64,000 nt of DNA from Mycobacterium sp. MS1601 (lineage in GTDB: Bacteria > Actinomycetota > Actinomycetes > Mycobacteriales > Mycobacteriaceae): positions 6,324,001 to 6,388,000 of the forward strand of contig NZ_CP019420.1 in NCBI RefSeq assembly GCF_001984215.1. Reading direction: 5' to 3'. Below, piece by piece: positions 17,380 through 26,754 of the stretch. The notes under the pieces are model-generated. The model ran no database searches and was not told the DNA's origin. It saw nothing but the letters and a program-made list of their open reading frames with translations. How positions within the stretch are numbered: the stretch's first letter is position 1; every line of letters begins with the position of its first letter. A program made the position numbers and the translations under genes.

Positions 17380-18087
17380 GTGCTCCACAGCAACGGGATC
17401 CGGTGGCTCGCGGCCCTGTTGTGCGCCTGCGCTGCCACCGGCTGCAGCACCACCGTGCCCGGCGCTCCGGTGCCTGCGGGCGCCCACGGCGCCTCGAGTC
17501 GCGACGTGACGGTCAACGACCTACCGGATTTGCTCCTCAAGCCCGGGGAGTTCAACGACATCCTGGGCACCACCAACATGACCATCAGCGACACCTCTGA
17601 ACGTGCGGTGGCACTCGACCCCGGCCAGACGGTCACCGGTGACGCCAGCTGCCTGGGCGCCGCGTTCTCGGCGATGGCCGATGTGTACCGCGGCACCGGA
17701 TACGTCACCGCCCTGGGTCAGCGGGTCACACAACCCCAGGACGACGCCGCCTACATCGTCTTCCAGTTCGTGGCCCTCTACCCCGGGGCCGGCGGGGCGG
17801 AGCGGTTCGTCCGGGAGTCCGAGGAGACATGGCGGGTGTGTGCAGGCAGTCCGGTGAGCCTCAAACAATCCGACACGGTCACCGACACCTGGACCATCGG
17901 TGACACCGTGACCTGGCAGGGCATCGTATCGGTGGTCAACTACCAGGAAGGTGGCGACGGCTGGGCCTGCTCACGGTCGCTGGCCGCCAGATCCAATGTC
18001 GTCGCCGACGTGGCGGCCTGCGGTGACCGGGTGACCACCGACACCAGCGCCGCCATCGTCGCCGAGATCGTCAACAAGGTGCACTAG
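17380..18087 (+). CDS. Lipoprotein with PknH-type sensor domain
   Basis: A 235-residue protein. A signal sequence (WLAALLCACAATGC) ends in a lipobox with Cys22, so it should be anchored to the outer face of the membrane. The rest resembles the extracellular sensor domain of the Ser/Thr kinase PknH and the related mycobacterial lipoproteins, with PDLLLKPGEFNDILG near the start and conserved cysteines in DASCLGAAFSAM, WRVCAGSP, GWACSRSL and VAACGDRV that could form two disulfides. The GTG at 17380 has no ribosome site, and TACGGT (17369-17374) lies just ahead, so a leaderless start is plausible. Its ligand is unknown. Confidence 0.85.
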   Translation: MLHSNGIRWLAALLCACAATGCSTTVPGAPVPAGAHGASSRDVTVNDLPDLLLKPGEFNDILGTTNMTISDTSERAVALDPGQTVTGDASCLGAAFSAMADVYRGTGYVTALGQRVTQPQDDAAYIVFQFVALYPGAGGAERFVRESEETWRVCAGSPVSLKQSDTVTDTWTIGDTVTWQGIVSVVNYQEGGDGWACSRSLAARSNVVADVAACGDRVTTDTSAAIVAEIVNKVH

Positions 18088-18100
18088 ACAGAAAGAAGAA

Positions 18101-18140
18101 ACCCCGCGTCGGCCGGGATCACCGGCCCCGGACGCGGGGT
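18101..18140. terminator. Hairpin terminator between convergent lipoprotein gene and tsf
   Basis: ACCCCGCGTC (18101-18110) pairs perfectly with GACGCGGGGT (18131-18140), and GGCCGG (18111-18116) pairs with CCGGCC (18122-18127) inside it, leaving a three-base bulge. It sits between convergent stops and could serve both sides; an A-rich stretch (18090-18100) on the left would become a U run for the tsf transcript. Confidence 0.8.
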
Positions 18141-18192
18141 CTCTGTATCTGAGCGGATTGGTGTGCCGCTCAAGTAATAACCGGGTCGGTCG

Positions 18193-19020
18193 TCAGGCCT
18201 GACCGACCTCGAACCGCACGAAGCGGGTCACGGTAACGCCGGCCTCGTCGAGCAGCGCCTTGACCGACTTCTTGCTGTCGGACACCGACGGCTGATCCAG
18301 CAGCACGACATCCTTGTAGAAACCGGTGAGACGACCCTCGACGATCTTGGGCAGCGCCTGCTCGGGCTTGCCCTCGGACTTCGCGGTCTCCTCGGCGATG
18401 CGACGCTCGTTGGCGACGGTTTCGGCGGGCACCTCGTCACGCGTGAGGTACTTGGCCTTGAGGGCGGCGATCTGCAGCGCCACGGCGTGGGCTGCTTCCT
18501 TGCCCTTGGCCGCGTCCGCACTGGTGTACTCGACGAGCACACCGACGGCCGGCGGCAGGTCGGCTGCACGCTTGTGCAGGTAGACCTCGACGGTGCCGTC
18601 GAAGAAGGCGGCGCGACGCAATTCGAGCTTCTCGCCGATCTTCGCCGACAGGTCCGCCACGGCCTGCTCGACGGTGGAGTCACCCAGTTTGGCGGCCTTG
18701 AGCGCGTCGACATCGGTGGCCTTCGCCGCGACGGCGGCGGTCAGCACCTGGTCGGCCAGCGCCTGGAACTCCGCGTTCTTGGCCACAAAGTCGGTCTCTG
18801 AGTTGAGCTCGATCAGCGCACCGTCCTTGGCCGCCACCAGACCCTCGGCGGTGGCGCGCTCTGCGCGCTTGCCGACGTCCTTGGCACCCTTGATACGGAG
18901 CAGTTCGACAGCCTTGTCGAAGTCGCCGTCGGAATCGACGAGCGCGTTCTTCGAGTCGAGCATCCCGGCACCGGTCAGATCCCGCAGGCGCTTGACGTCG
19001 GCAGCGGTGTAGTTAGCCAT
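18193..19020 (-). CDS. tsf: Translation elongation factor Ts
   Basis: Recharges EF-Tu by releasing GDP. The 275-residue protein has the N-terminal UBA-like domain beginning [25 protein letters not shown], the [13 protein letters not shown] region and the core [15 protein letters not shown] that contacts EF-Tu. The ATG at 19020 begins the family's standard N terminus. It follows rpsB by 31 bases on the same strand, the near-universal rpsB-tsf pair. Confidence 0.97.
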   Translation of the reverse strand: MANYTAADVKRLRDLTGAGMLDSKNALVDSDGDFDKAVELLRIKGAKDVGKRAERATAEGLVAAKDGALIELNSETDFVAKNAEFQALADQVLTAAVAAKATDVDALKAAKLGDSTVEQAVADLSAKIGEKLELRRAAFFDGTVEVYLHKRAADLPPAVGVLVEYTSADAAKGKEAAHAVALQIAALKAKYLTRDEVPAETVANERRIAEETAKSEGKPEQALPKIVEGRLTGFYKDVVLLDQPSVSDSKKSVKALLDEAGVTVTRFVRFEVGQA

Positions 19021-19051
19021 GAAAGCCTCTCTCGGATCAGATCCGAACGAA

Positions 19052-19879
19052 TCAGGAAGCGTCGGTGGTGGTCGTGGTCTCGGCGGACTCGGTGGCGGCA
19101 CCGGTTGTGGCAGAGGCCAGCAACTCCTGCTCCCACTCGGCCAGGGGCTCGCCGGCAGCGGCTTCGGGCTTGCCGTCGCCGCTGGCGATTCCCGCGCGGG
19201 CCTGCAGACCCTCGGCGACCGCGGAGGCCACCACCTTGGTCAGCAGAGCGGCCGAGCGGATGGCGTCGTCGTTACCCGGGATCGGGTAGTTGACCTGGTC
19301 GGGATCGCAGTTGGTGTCCAGGATGGCGATAACCGGGATGCCGAGCTTGATGGCCTCGTTGATGGCCAGGTGCTCCTTGTTGGTGTCGACGATCCAGATG
19401 GCCGACGGCACCTTCTGCATGTCGCGGATACCGCCGAGGCTGCGCTCCAGCTTGTTCTTCTCACGCGTGAGCATGAGGATTTCCTTCTTGGTGCGTCCCT
19501 CGAAGCCGCCGGTCTGCTCCATGGCCTCGAGTTCCTTGAGGCGCTGCAGACGCTTGTGGACGGTGGAGAAGTTGGTGAGCATGCCGCCCAGCCAGCGCTG
19601 GTTCACATACGGCATGCCGACGCGGGTGGCCTCATCGGCGATGGATTCCTGCGCCTGCTTCTTGGTGCCGACGAACAAGACGGTGCCACCGTGGGCGACG
19701 GTCTCCTTGACGAACTCGTACGCCTTGTCGATGTAGGTCAGCGTCTGCTGCAGGTCGATGATGTAGATGCCGTTGCGGTCGGTGAAGATGAACCGCTTCA
19801 TCTTGGGGTTCCAGCGACGGGTCTGATGCCCGAAGTGGGCGCCGCTGTCAAGCAGCTGCTTCATGGTTACAACAGCCAT
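19052..19879 (-). CDS. rpsB: 30S ribosomal protein S2
   Basis: A small-subunit protein needed for S1 docking and initiation. The 275 residues start [27 protein letters not shown] and include the S2 signature regions ([33 protein letters not shown]). The C terminus is extended with an acidic, Thr- and Ala-rich tail ([19 protein letters not shown]), usual in actinobacteria. It is the first gene of rpsB-tsf. Confidence 0.97.
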   Translation of the reverse strand: MAVVTMKQLLDSGAHFGHQTRRWNPKMKRFIFTDRNGIYIIDLQQTLTYIDKAYEFVKETVAHGGTVLFVGTKKQAQESIADEATRVGMPYVNQRWLGGMLTNFSTVHKRLQRLKELEAMEQTGGFEGRTKKEILMLTREKNKLERSLGGIRDMQKVPSAIWIVDTNKEHLAINEAIKLGIPVIAILDTNCDPDQVNYPIPGNDDAIRSAALLTKVVASAVAEGLQARAGIASGDGKPEAAAGEPLAEWEQELLASATTGAATESAETTTTTDAS

Positions 19880-20184
19880 GGTTGTGCCCAGCTTTCATTG
19901 TCGGTTGTCGTCCGGCACCGGTTGATGCCGAACCCTGGCGTCTGCGTCCATGCCGGACCCGTGGTTCACACGGGACCGCCGGCAGGATGGTGCAACCTTG
20001 AACTGTTGTCCGAGAACGACAGGCGAGGGCTGCGTCGCAGGCGCGCGAAGTCAACTCACTGATGCGAGTTGCGGATAGAAGTTTACACCCTGCTAACAGG
20101 TGCTTTGTCCACACAGCGGAGCTGATCCCCAACCGGTGACACCATGACTGGCGCCCACCGTGGCCGACGCGCTGAACTGCACCG
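19880..20184. other. Divergent intergenic region, rpsB leader and M23 peptidase promoter
   Basis: About 305 bases without a credible coding frame between divergent rpsB and the M23 peptidase gene. It must contain the rpsB promoter and leader; a TAAACT hexamer on the minus strand (20080-20085) could be a -10 box about 200 bases from rpsB, but no good -35 matches it. I see no clear S2-binding leader structure, tRNA or repeat. Confidence 0.4.
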
Positions 20185-20676
20185 ATGCGGGCTGTCCTGG
20201 TCATTCTGGCACTTCTTGGTGCTACGTGCGCCGCGCCGGCCGCCGCCGAGGCCACCCGACTGCAGTGGCCGCTGCGGCCCCGTCCTGCGGTGCTGCGAGC
20301 GTTCGACCCACCTTCCCCGAACTGGAAGCCGGGCCACCGCGGCGTCGACCTCGCCGGTGCAGACGGGCAAGCGGTGCTGGCCGCCGCACCGGCGCGAGTG
20401 GTGTTCGCCGGCACACTCGCCGGCCGTCCGCTGGTCTCGCTGGAGCATCCCGGCGGGCTGCGGACCAGCTACGAGCCGGTAGTGGCCGTGGTGCGGATGG
20501 GGCAGCAGGTGAGCACCGGCACCCCGATCGGCACCCTGCTGCCGGGTCACGCGGGCTGCGGGGCGCCGGTCTGCCTGCACTGGGGCGCGATGTGGGGGCC
20601 TTCGTCGCGGGCCGATTACGTGGACCCGCTGGATCTGTTGACCTCGACTCCTGTTCGCCTCAAACCGCTGCCATGA
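20185..20676 (+). CDS. Secreted M23-family (LytM-like) peptidase-domain protein
   Basis: A 163-residue exported protein with a signal peptide (residues 1-22, ending APAAAEA) and a single M23 domain. The zinc motif HxxxD is present as H51 and D55 in HRGVDLAG. The usual second motif HxH reads HWG (CLHWGAMWG), so one zinc-binding or catalytic His is replaced; the protein may be an inactive cell-wall-binding or activator form, like other degenerate LytM factors. A peptidase-domain gene sits beside rpsB in M. tuberculosis as well. The end overlaps the convergent hydrolase gene by 17 bases. Confidence 0.88.
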   Translation: MRAVLVILALLGATCAAPAAAEATRLQWPLRPRPAVLRAFDPPSPNWKPGHRGVDLAGADGQAVLAAAPARVVFAGTLAGRPLVSLEHPGGLRTSYEPVVAVVRMGQQVSTGTPIGTLLPGHAGCGAPVCLHWGAMWGPSSRADYVDPLDLLTSTPVRLKPLP

Positions 20677-21502
20677 AGCTCAGCATCGCGTCGAGCACCA
20701 CCACCGGCTGGTCACGCTGCACCCAGTGCCCTGCGCCGGGGACGATCTGCAGCCGCGCCTCGGGGATCAGCGACTGGGCTTCGACGGCCCTGGCGACGGG
20801 CACCCCGGAGTCGCGGTCGCCGTGGATGATCAGCGCAGGCGGCGCGAAACCCGGCAGCCGGTCGCGATAGTCGGTGGTCAAGCGGTCCCAGCGGATCTGC
20901 TCTCGCTGCCACTGGGCGAAGCTGCCCAGTCCAACGCCGGCTCGGGCGGCGGCTCTGACCTCCGCGAGCAACTGCGCCGTGCGCTGCTCAGGCGAACGGA
21001 TCAGCGACGCCATACTCGCGTCCAGGGCGGAGTTGCTGCGAGCCGTCGCCTTCGACAGGGCAGTCAGCAGCCCGGTGCGCACCATCGCCCAGGTCAGCAG
21101 CTGACGTGCCGGCGAGAAGAGGCCGTCGCTCAGGCGCGGCATGATGCCGTAGCTGCCCAGCAGGATGGCCCCGCGCACCGTATCGGGGCGCGCCAGCGAG
21201 TGGCCGATGGTCATTCCACCGCCCAACGAGAGGCCGGCCACCACATACGTCTTCAGCCCCAGAGTGTCGACGAATTCCCCGACGTAGTCGACGAGACCTT
21301 GTTGGGTGGCCGGCCCGGGAGCACTCGCGCCGTAACCGGGATGATCCGGCGCAAGCACCCGGTACCCGGCCGTCGCCAACTGCGGCCCCAGTCCGCCCCA
21401 CGACAAGGCGGCGCTGTCCACCCCGGCTCCGTGCAGCAGGACCACTGTCCGCGCCGCGGGGCCACCGGACCATTCGAGGTAAGAGACGGGGCCCCAGGAC
21501 AA
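20660..21502 (-). CDS. Alpha/beta-fold hydrolase
   Basis: A serine hydrolase of the alpha/beta fold, about 280 residues. It has the oxyanion-hole HGAG near the N terminus, DHPGYG after strand 4, the nucleophile elbow GLSLGG, a late Asp in IHGDRDSGVP and the catalytic His in PGAGHWVQRDQP. Substrate unknown. The start is unclear: the only usual start codon in the frame is TTG at 21502, but the frame continues upstream for about 20 codons with family-like sequence (TFVIDANREHVEL) and an AGAAAGGA site, without an ATG, GTG or TTG there. It overlaps the M23 gene tail to tail. Confidence 0.85.
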   Translation of the reverse strand: MSWGPVSYLEWSGGPAARTVVLLHGAGVDSAALSWGGLGPQLATAGYRVLAPDHPGYGASAPGPATQQGLVDYVGEFVDTLGLKTYVVAGLSLGGGMTIGHSLARPDTVRGAILLGSYGIMPRLSDGLFSPARQLLTWAMVRTGLLTALSKATARSNSALDASMASLIRSPEQRTAQLLAEVRAAARAGVGLGSFAQWQREQIRWDRLTTDYRDRLPGFAPPALIIHGDRDSGVPVARAVEAQSLIPEARLQIVPGAGHWVQRDQPVVVLDAMLSFMAAV

Positions 21503-21607
21503 TTCGACGTGTTCTCGGTTGGCGTCGATGACGAAAGTCCTTTCTGCCGTGGCCTTCCCTGCGCGGTCTCACCAGCCCACGGACCCTGACCCACCGCCAC
21601 TGAGGGC

Positions 21608-22525
21608 CTATGCGCGTGGATGGGCCTGGTCGTGAACCGCCCGCAGCCGCGACACCGTCACGTGGGTGTAGAGCTGGGTGGTGGCCAGGGTCGAATGCCC
21701 CAACAATTCCTGCACGATGCGCAGGTCCGCACCACCTTCGAGCAGGTGGGTGGCCGCGCTGTGGCGCAGTCCGTGCGGACCCATGTCCGGGGCGTTGGAA
21801 ACCGCCGTCAACGTCTGATGCACCACGGTGCGCGCCTGGCGAGCGTCCAGGCGTCCGCCGCGCGCCCCCAGCAGCAGCGCCGGGCCGGAATTGCGGTTCA
21901 GCAGTGCCGGTCGGCCGTCCGCCAGCCAGGCTCGCACCGCGTCCTCGGCGGGTTCACCGAACGGTGCGGTGCGCTGCTTGTTGCCCTTGCCGAGCACCCG
22001 CAGCAGCCGGCGCGGCAGGTCCACGTCGTCGACGTCGAGTCCGCACAGTTCGCTGACTCGGATTCCGGTGGCGTAGAGCAGCTCGACGATCAACCGATCC
22101 CGCAGCGCCAACGGATCGCCTTGCTGCGCACCGAGTTCAGCGGCAGCCATCGCAGCCAGCGCCTGGTCCTGGCGCAGTACCGACGGCAGTGACCGGTGGG
22201 CTTTGGGCATCTGCAGGCGCGTAGCGGGATCGTTGTCGAGCAGTCCGCGCCGTAGCGCCCATGCAGTGAACGTCTTGACCGCAGACGTGCGTCTGGCCAG
22301 TGTGGTGCGGGCCGCACCGGCAGCTGCCTGGGCGGCCAACCAGGCGCGCAGCACCGGCAGGGTCAGCGTCGTCAGCCCCGCGCCCGGGTGCCTGTCGGTG
22401 ACGAACTCGAACAGTGCACGCAGGTCACCGAGGTAGGCGCGCTGGGTGTGCGGTGAGCGGCCACGTTCGAGCGCCAAGTACTCGGCGAACTCGTCGAGAA
22501 CCGGGTCGAAGTCGAAAGCCTGCAC
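21608..22525 (-). CDS. xerC: Tyrosine recombinase XerC
   Basis: Works with XerD at dif to resolve chromosome dimers. The 305 residues comprise an N-terminal SAM-like core-binding domain ([21 protein letters not shown]) and the catalytic domain with Arg in [10 protein letters not shown], Lys in GKGNKQR, the [12 protein letters not shown] motif, the second His in [11 protein letters not shown] and the nucleophile Tyr in QLYTHV. It is a housekeeping Xer by length and context, not a phage integrase. It starts with GTG at 22525; its ribosome site lies in the arm of a hairpin just upstream. Confidence 0.95.
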   Translation of the reverse strand: MQAFDFDPVLDEFAEYLALERGRSPHTQRAYLGDLRALFEFVTDRHPGAGLTTLTLPVLRAWLAAQAAAGAARTTLARRTSAVKTFTAWALRRGLLDNDPATRLQMPKAHRSLPSVLRQDQALAAMAAAELGAQQGDPLALRDRLIVELLYATGIRVSELCGLDVDDVDLPRRLLRVLGKGNKQRTAPFGEPAEDAVRAWLADGRPALLNRNSGPALLLGARGGRLDARQARTVVHQTLTAVSNAPDMGPHGLRHSAATHLLEGGADLRIVQELLGHSTLATTQLYTHVTVSRLRAVHDQAHPRA

Positions 22526-22526
22526 T

Positions 22527-22551
22527 CCCCTACGGTGTCAGACCGTAGGGG
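22527..22551. terminator. Perfect 10-bp hairpin between the siderophore-interacting protein gene and xerC
   Basis: CCCCTACGGT (22527-22536) and ACCGTAGGGG (22542-22551) are perfect reverse complements around five bases. On the minus strand it lies 22 bases after the stop of the upstream gene and only one base before the xerC GTG, so it can act as a terminator for the first, and it also locks the GGGGA that would serve as the xerC ribosome site. Confidence 0.65.
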
Positions 22552-22573
22552 TCCCGCGCCTGCTCGACACGCC

Positions 22574-23434
22574 TCAGCTGTCGGTTCCCTCGGCTTTGGC
22601 CAGTTCCTGCTTCCACTGCCGGAAGGTCTCCTCGGTGCGGCCGCGACGCCAGTAACCGGAGATGGACGCCCACTTGGCGTCCACACCGCGTTCCTTGCGG
22701 ATGTACGGACGCAGGTTGTGCATGACCACCTGCGCTTCACCATGGATGAACACGTGCACCTGACCGGGCAGCCACGCAGCGTTCTTCACCGCCTCGATCA
22801 ATGGCGCATGGTCGCCGGCGTTGTCATCGGGCACCAGATCGGCGCGGCCACCGCGGTAAATCCAGTGCACGTGGACACCTTCGGGCGCTGGGAACGACAC
22901 CTCGTCGTCAGGACCGGCGACCTCGATGAACACCTGCCCCACCGCGTCGGCGGGCAGCGCCGCGACGGCGGCGCTGATGGCAGGGATGGCGGACTCGTCG
23001 CCGGCGAGCAGGTGCCAGTCGGCGGCCGGGTCGGGTGCGTAGGCGCCGCCGGGACCCATCAGATAGACGGCCTCGCCGGGCTGGACCTTGCCCGCCCAGG
23101 CTCCGGCGATGCCGTGCTCGCCGTGGGTGACGAAGTCGATGGCGATCTCCCTGGCCTGGGGATCGGCCCAGCGCACTGTGTAGGTGCGCAGCGTGGGCTG
23201 CTCGTTGGCGGGCAGCTTCTTGAAGCTGTCCAAGGTCAGCGGCGTTTTCAGCTTCGCGATGTCGACTGCCGGGGGGATGAAGGCGATCTTGACGTAGGAG
23301 TCGGTGAACTCGCTGGGTGTGAAGGTTCTGAAGCCATTGCCACCGAGGATCACTCGCACCATATGCGGTGCCAGTTGCTCGGTACGTACTACCTCGAATG
23401 CGTGCAGTGGTCGGCCCGCCACATCGCCTCCCAT
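22574..23434 (-). CDS. Siderophore-interacting protein, NAD(P)H-dependent ferric reductase type (ViuB-like)
   Basis: FAD-binding reductase family that releases iron from ferric siderophores in the cytoplasm. The 286 residues show the flavin site LRTYTVRW and GIAGAWAGKVQPGE, then the C-terminal SIP domain with LLAGDESAIPAISAAVAALP and HVFIHGEAQVVMHNLRPYI, as in ViuB/SIP proteins. The same gene lies between xerC and dprA in M. tuberculosis. I see no iron box in the 180-base gap before it. The start is taken as the ATG at 23434. Confidence 0.92.
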   Translation of the reverse strand: MGGDVAGRPLHAFEVVRTEQLAPHMVRVILGGNGFRTFTPSEFTDSYVKIAFIPPAVDIAKLKTPLTLDSFKKLPANEQPTLRTYTVRWADPQAREIAIDFVTHGEHGIAGAWAGKVQPGEAVYLMGPGGAYAPDPAADWHLLAGDESAIPAISAAVAALPADAVGQVFIEVAGPDDEVSFPAPEGVHVHWIYRGGRADLVPDDNAGDHAPLIEAVKNAAWLPGQVHVFIHGEAQVVMHNLRPYIRKERGVDAKWASISGYWRRGRTEETFRQWKQELAKAEGTDS

Positions 23435-23614
23435 CGTCGTTTGCTTGCTCTGAATCGACTATACGAGCAGCAGCCCCGGCAACGGGTTGGTCCGTGGCGG
23501 GGTGCGGCCCAGCTCACCCGCCGATCCGCTGGCCGCGATTCATTACATGAGCCCGCCGACCGGCTCGACCGGCGGTAGCCAGCGGCCCCGCCTGCCAGAC
23601 GAAGGTCGTGAACC

Positions 23615-24760
23615 TCAGCCTCGTGCCCTGTTGAGTCGCCACCTCCCCCCGTCGCTGCGCACCAATCCGTCGAGTTCCAGCAGCGCCAGCTGACCCATCA
23701 CCTGCGGCACCGGCATCCCCGCGCCCACGGCGATCTCCTCGAGAGTAAGCGTCCCGCGCCGCGGCAGCGCCTCGTACACGCGGTGTTGCTCCGGTGTCAG
23801 GGTGTCCAGCGGCGTGACGGGATGTTCTGGCTCCTCGGCCAATTCACCGATGTGTCCCATCACCTCGACGATCTCCTGTGCCCGGGTGACCAGGACGGCG
23901 TCGCCGTCGTTGCGCAGCAGCTGATGACAGCCGGCCGACGCCGACGAGGTCACCGGCCCCGGCACCGCGCAGACGGTGCGCCCCAGCGAGCGTGCCCACG
24001 CAGCGGTGTTGGCCGCTCCGCTGCGCAATCCAGCCTCCACGACTACGGTTGCGCCAGACAGGGCTGCCACCAGGCGGTTTCGCGTCAGGAACCGGTGGCG
24101 CGCCGGTCGCACTCCCGGTGGATACTCGCTGAGCAGCAACCCGTTGGTCGCGACCCTGTGCAGCAATGCCGAATGCCCGGCCGGGTAAGGCACGTCGATC
24201 CCGCCGGCGAGGACGGCAACCGTCACACCCTCGCAGGCCAAAACCGTGCGATGGGCGGCGCCGTCGATACCGAAGGCTCCGCCGGAGACCACAGCCACCC
24301 CGGACTCCACCAGCCCCGCGCTGAGGTCCGCGGCCATCTGTTCGCCATAGGCGGTGCACGCGCGGGTGCCCACGACAGCGGCCGCACGCCGCGAGATGTC
24401 ATCGGCGTTCTCCGGGCCGATGGCCCACAGCACCAACGGTGGGTGCTCGTCGGAGCGGCGTTTGCGCGCTGGCTTCGACACGGTGAAGGGGTGCACCGCC
24501 CAGGCCGGCCACTCCCCCTCGTCATCCGCGGTTATCAGCCGGCCGCCCCGGCGCTGGAGGAGGTCCAGATCATCAGCAGCACAGTCGATGTCACGTCGCG
24601 CTTCGACCAGGGCGTCCAGTTGTGACGAGACCGCACCACGTCGCACCCGGTCAGCGGCTTCCACCACGCCCACGGCCGCCACCAATTCGGCCAATGGCGC
24701 GCATGGTGGTTCGGCGACTCTCGACAGATATGCCCAAGCCAACTGCTCGACGCGGGTCAT
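23615..24760 (-). CDS. dprA: DNA-processing protein DprA
   Basis: Binds single-stranded DNA and loads RecA onto it during natural transformation in other bacteria; its role in mycobacteria is unclear. The 381-residue protein has an N-terminal helical region, the extended Rossmann-like core with VGTRACTAYGEQMA, VVSGGAFGIDGAAHRT and the LLSEYPPG and RFLTRNRLVAALS motifs, and a C-terminal winged-helix (DprA/Smf) domain. The ATG at 24760 overlaps the comM stop (ATGA). Confidence 0.95.
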   Translation of the reverse strand: MTRVEQLAWAYLSRVAEPPCAPLAELVAAVGVVEAADRVRRGAVSSQLDALVEARRDIDCAADDLDLLQRRGGRLITADDEGEWPAWAVHPFTVSKPARKRRSDEHPPLVLWAIGPENADDISRRAAAVVGTRACTAYGEQMAADLSAGLVESGVAVVSGGAFGIDGAAHRTVLACEGVTVAVLAGGIDVPYPAGHSALLHRVATNGLLLSEYPPGVRPARHRFLTRNRLVAALSGATVVVEAGLRSGAANTAAWARSLGRTVCAVPGPVTSSASAGCHQLLRNDGDAVLVTRAQEIVEVMGHIGELAEEPEHPVTPLDTLTPEQHRVYEALPRRGTLTLEEIAVGAGMPVPQVMGQLALLELDGLVRSDGGRWRLNRARG

Positions 24761-26265
24761 CGGCCCGCCCCCGACTGGCGGAAACCCAATGCCATCGCCA
24801 CGTCGTCGGTGTTCGGCCTGTCCCGGCCGGCGAGATCGGCCATGGTCCACGCCACCCGCAGACAACGATCCACGCCCCGGATGCTGATCAGGCCACGACC
24901 CATCGCATTGCTCAGCGGCGCCATCGTGTGTTTGTCCAGGCGATAGCGTTGTCGCAGAAGAACTCCGCTGACTTCGGCATTGGTACTGATACCGTGCCGC
25001 TTCCAGCGTTGGGCGGCAGCCTGCCTGGCTGCCCAGACACGTTGGCGCACCGCTGCAGTGGGCTCGCAGTCCTCGGTGGTGTAGGCCGTGGTTCGGACCG
25101 GTTCCAGTTCCACCCGCAGGTCGACACGATCCATCAGCGGACCGGACAGCTTGCCCAGGTATCGGCGTTTGGATGCTGCCGGACAGATGCAGTCACGGGA
25201 ATCCGGCGGCGCGCACGGGCACGGGTTGGCAGCCAACACCAACTGAAAGCGCGCCGGGTAGCGCGCCACTCCGTCGCGGCGGGCCAGCCGTACCTCGCCC
25301 TCTTCCAACGGCGTTCGCAGTGCCTCGAGTACCGAGGTGCCGATCTCTGCGCACTCGTCGAGGAAGAGCACTCCGCGGTGGGCGCGACTGATGGCGCCGG
25401 GGCGTGCCATCCCTGATCCTCCACCCACCAGCGAGGCCAGACTCGAGGTGTGGTGCGGGGCCTCGAACGGCGGCCTGGTCACCAACGGCGTCGACTCCGA
25501 CAGCACTCCCGCCACCGAATGAATGGCCGTCACCTCCAACGACTCCGATTCCGTCAACGACGGCAATAGCCCCGGAAGACGCTGCGCCAGCATCGTTTTC
25601 CCCACTCCGGGCGGACCCGTCATCATCACATGGTGGGCACCGGCGGCGGCCACCTCGATCGCCAGCCGCGCCCGCGCCTGACCCACTACATCCGCCAGAT
25701 CCACCGACGCCTCGACCGTCGATGCCGCAACCTGCACCCGGCCCGCCAAGTGGCCACCGTCCAGCCACTTCCGGAACTCGTTGAGGCTGCCCACTCCCAG
25801 CACCTCGATGCCGTCGACCAGACTGGCCTCCGCCAGGTTGTCAATCGGCACCACCGCCGTCTTCCACCCCTGCCGCTGCGCGGCCAACAGCGACGGCAAA
25901 ACCCCACGCACCGGTCGCACCCGACCATCGAGAGCCAATTCCCCCAGCAGCACGCCTTTTTCGAGTCGATGCCACGACTTCCCACCTTCGGCTGACATCA
26001 CCGCCGCCGCCAAAGCCAAGTCGTACACCGACCCGACCTTGGGCAACGTCGCCGGCGACAACGCCAACGTCAACCGCGACATCGGCCACGTGGCCCCACT
26101 GTTGGTGATCGCCGAACGCACCCGATCCCGTGACTCCTGTAACGCCACGTCCGCCAACCCGACCAGATGCACCCCCGGCAGGCCACTGTTGATATCGGCC
26201 TCGATCTCCACGGTCTCCCCGGCCAGCCCCCGCACCGCCATCGAGAACGCCCGACCCAGCGCCAT
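24757..26265 (-). CDS. comM: YifB/ComM-family Mg-chelatase-like AAA+ ATPase
   Basis: A hexameric AAA+ helicase that promotes branch migration during integration of transforming DNA in competent species. The 502-residue protein has an N-terminal Lon-protease-like domain without an active site (DINSGLPGVHLVGLAD), Walker A GPPGVGKTMLAQ, Walker B VLFLDECAE, the zinc-type cysteine cluster NPCPCAPP followed by CICP and a C-terminal lid domain. The ATG at 26265 follows the yraN stop in a TGATG. comM and dprA are next to each other in most actinobacteria. Confidence 0.95.
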   Translation of the reverse strand: MALGRAFSMAVRGLAGETVEIEADINSGLPGVHLVGLADVALQESRDRVRSAITNSGATWPMSRLTLALSPATLPKVGSVYDLALAAAVMSAEGGKSWHRLEKGVLLGELALDGRVRPVRGVLPSLLAAQRQGWKTAVVPIDNLAEASLVDGIEVLGVGSLNEFRKWLDGGHLAGRVQVAASTVEASVDLADVVGQARARLAIEVAAAGAHHVMMTGPPGVGKTMLAQRLPGLLPSLTESESLEVTAIHSVAGVLSESTPLVTRPPFEAPHHTSSLASLVGGGSGMARPGAISRAHRGVLFLDECAEIGTSVLEALRTPLEEGEVRLARRDGVARYPARFQLVLAANPCPCAPPDSRDCICPAASKRRYLGKLSGPLMDRVDLRVELEPVRTTAYTTEDCEPTAAVRQRVWAARQAAAQRWKRHGISTNAEVSGVLLRQRYRLDKHTMAPLSNAMGRGLISIRGVDRCLRVAWTMADLAGRDRPNTDDVAMALGFRQSGAGR

Positions 26266-26636
26266 CACCCCACCCCCATCACATACGAAAGCTCCGGCTC
26301 CCGTGTGCGCCCCACCCGCACCCCGACGACATCGATCCGCACACACGCCCACCGACGATCCTGGGCGGCCAGCCACAACGCCGCCAACCGCCGCAACCGA
26401 CGGACCTTGGCGGCCGTCACCGCCTCAGCCACCCCACCGAACCCGTCACCCGAGCGTGTCTTCACCTCCACGAACACCACCGTGTCCGACACCGGGTCAG
26501 CGGCCACCACATCCAACTCGCCGTACCGGCACCGCCAGTTCCGGTTCAGGATCACCCACCCCGAGGCCACCAAATGATCCACCGCGCACTGTTCACCGTA
26601 TGCGCCCAACTGCGCCCGCGTCCACGAATCCGTCAT
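26265..26636 (-). CDS. YraN/UPF0102 family putative endonuclease
   Basis: A 123-residue protein of the restriction-endonuclease-like YraN family, of unsettled function. The conserved G-x-x-GE at the start (LGAYGEQCA) and the nuclease-like E..D..ExK core (GELDVVA, VVFVEVKTRSG) are visible. The ATG at 26636 (MTDSWTRAQLG) begins a standard-length family member. It is the first of the yraN-comM-dprA run, with a one-base overlap to comM. Confidence 0.92.
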   Translation of the reverse strand: MTDSWTRAQLGAYGEQCAVDHLVASGWVILNRNWRCRYGELDVVAADPVSDTVVFVEVKTRSGDGFGGVAEAVTAAKVRRLRRLAALWLAAQDRRWACVRIDVVGVRVGRTREPELSYVMGVG

Positions 26637-26754
26637 GCACGCAGACTGCGACCACCCTCCGACACAACGTCGACGCCAACCCCGGGAATCGGCCCCATAC
26701 ACCCCAGTTATCCACAGTCAGAACAACATCCACAGGGCCCGCGGCCCAGGCGGA

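Noticed and set aside
21608..22525. The tyrosine recombinase as a phage or island integrase with an att site
   Set aside because: Length, motifs and its place between the hydrolase and siderophore-interacting genes, as in M. tuberculosis, fit housekeeping XerC; no tRNA or att duplication is near.
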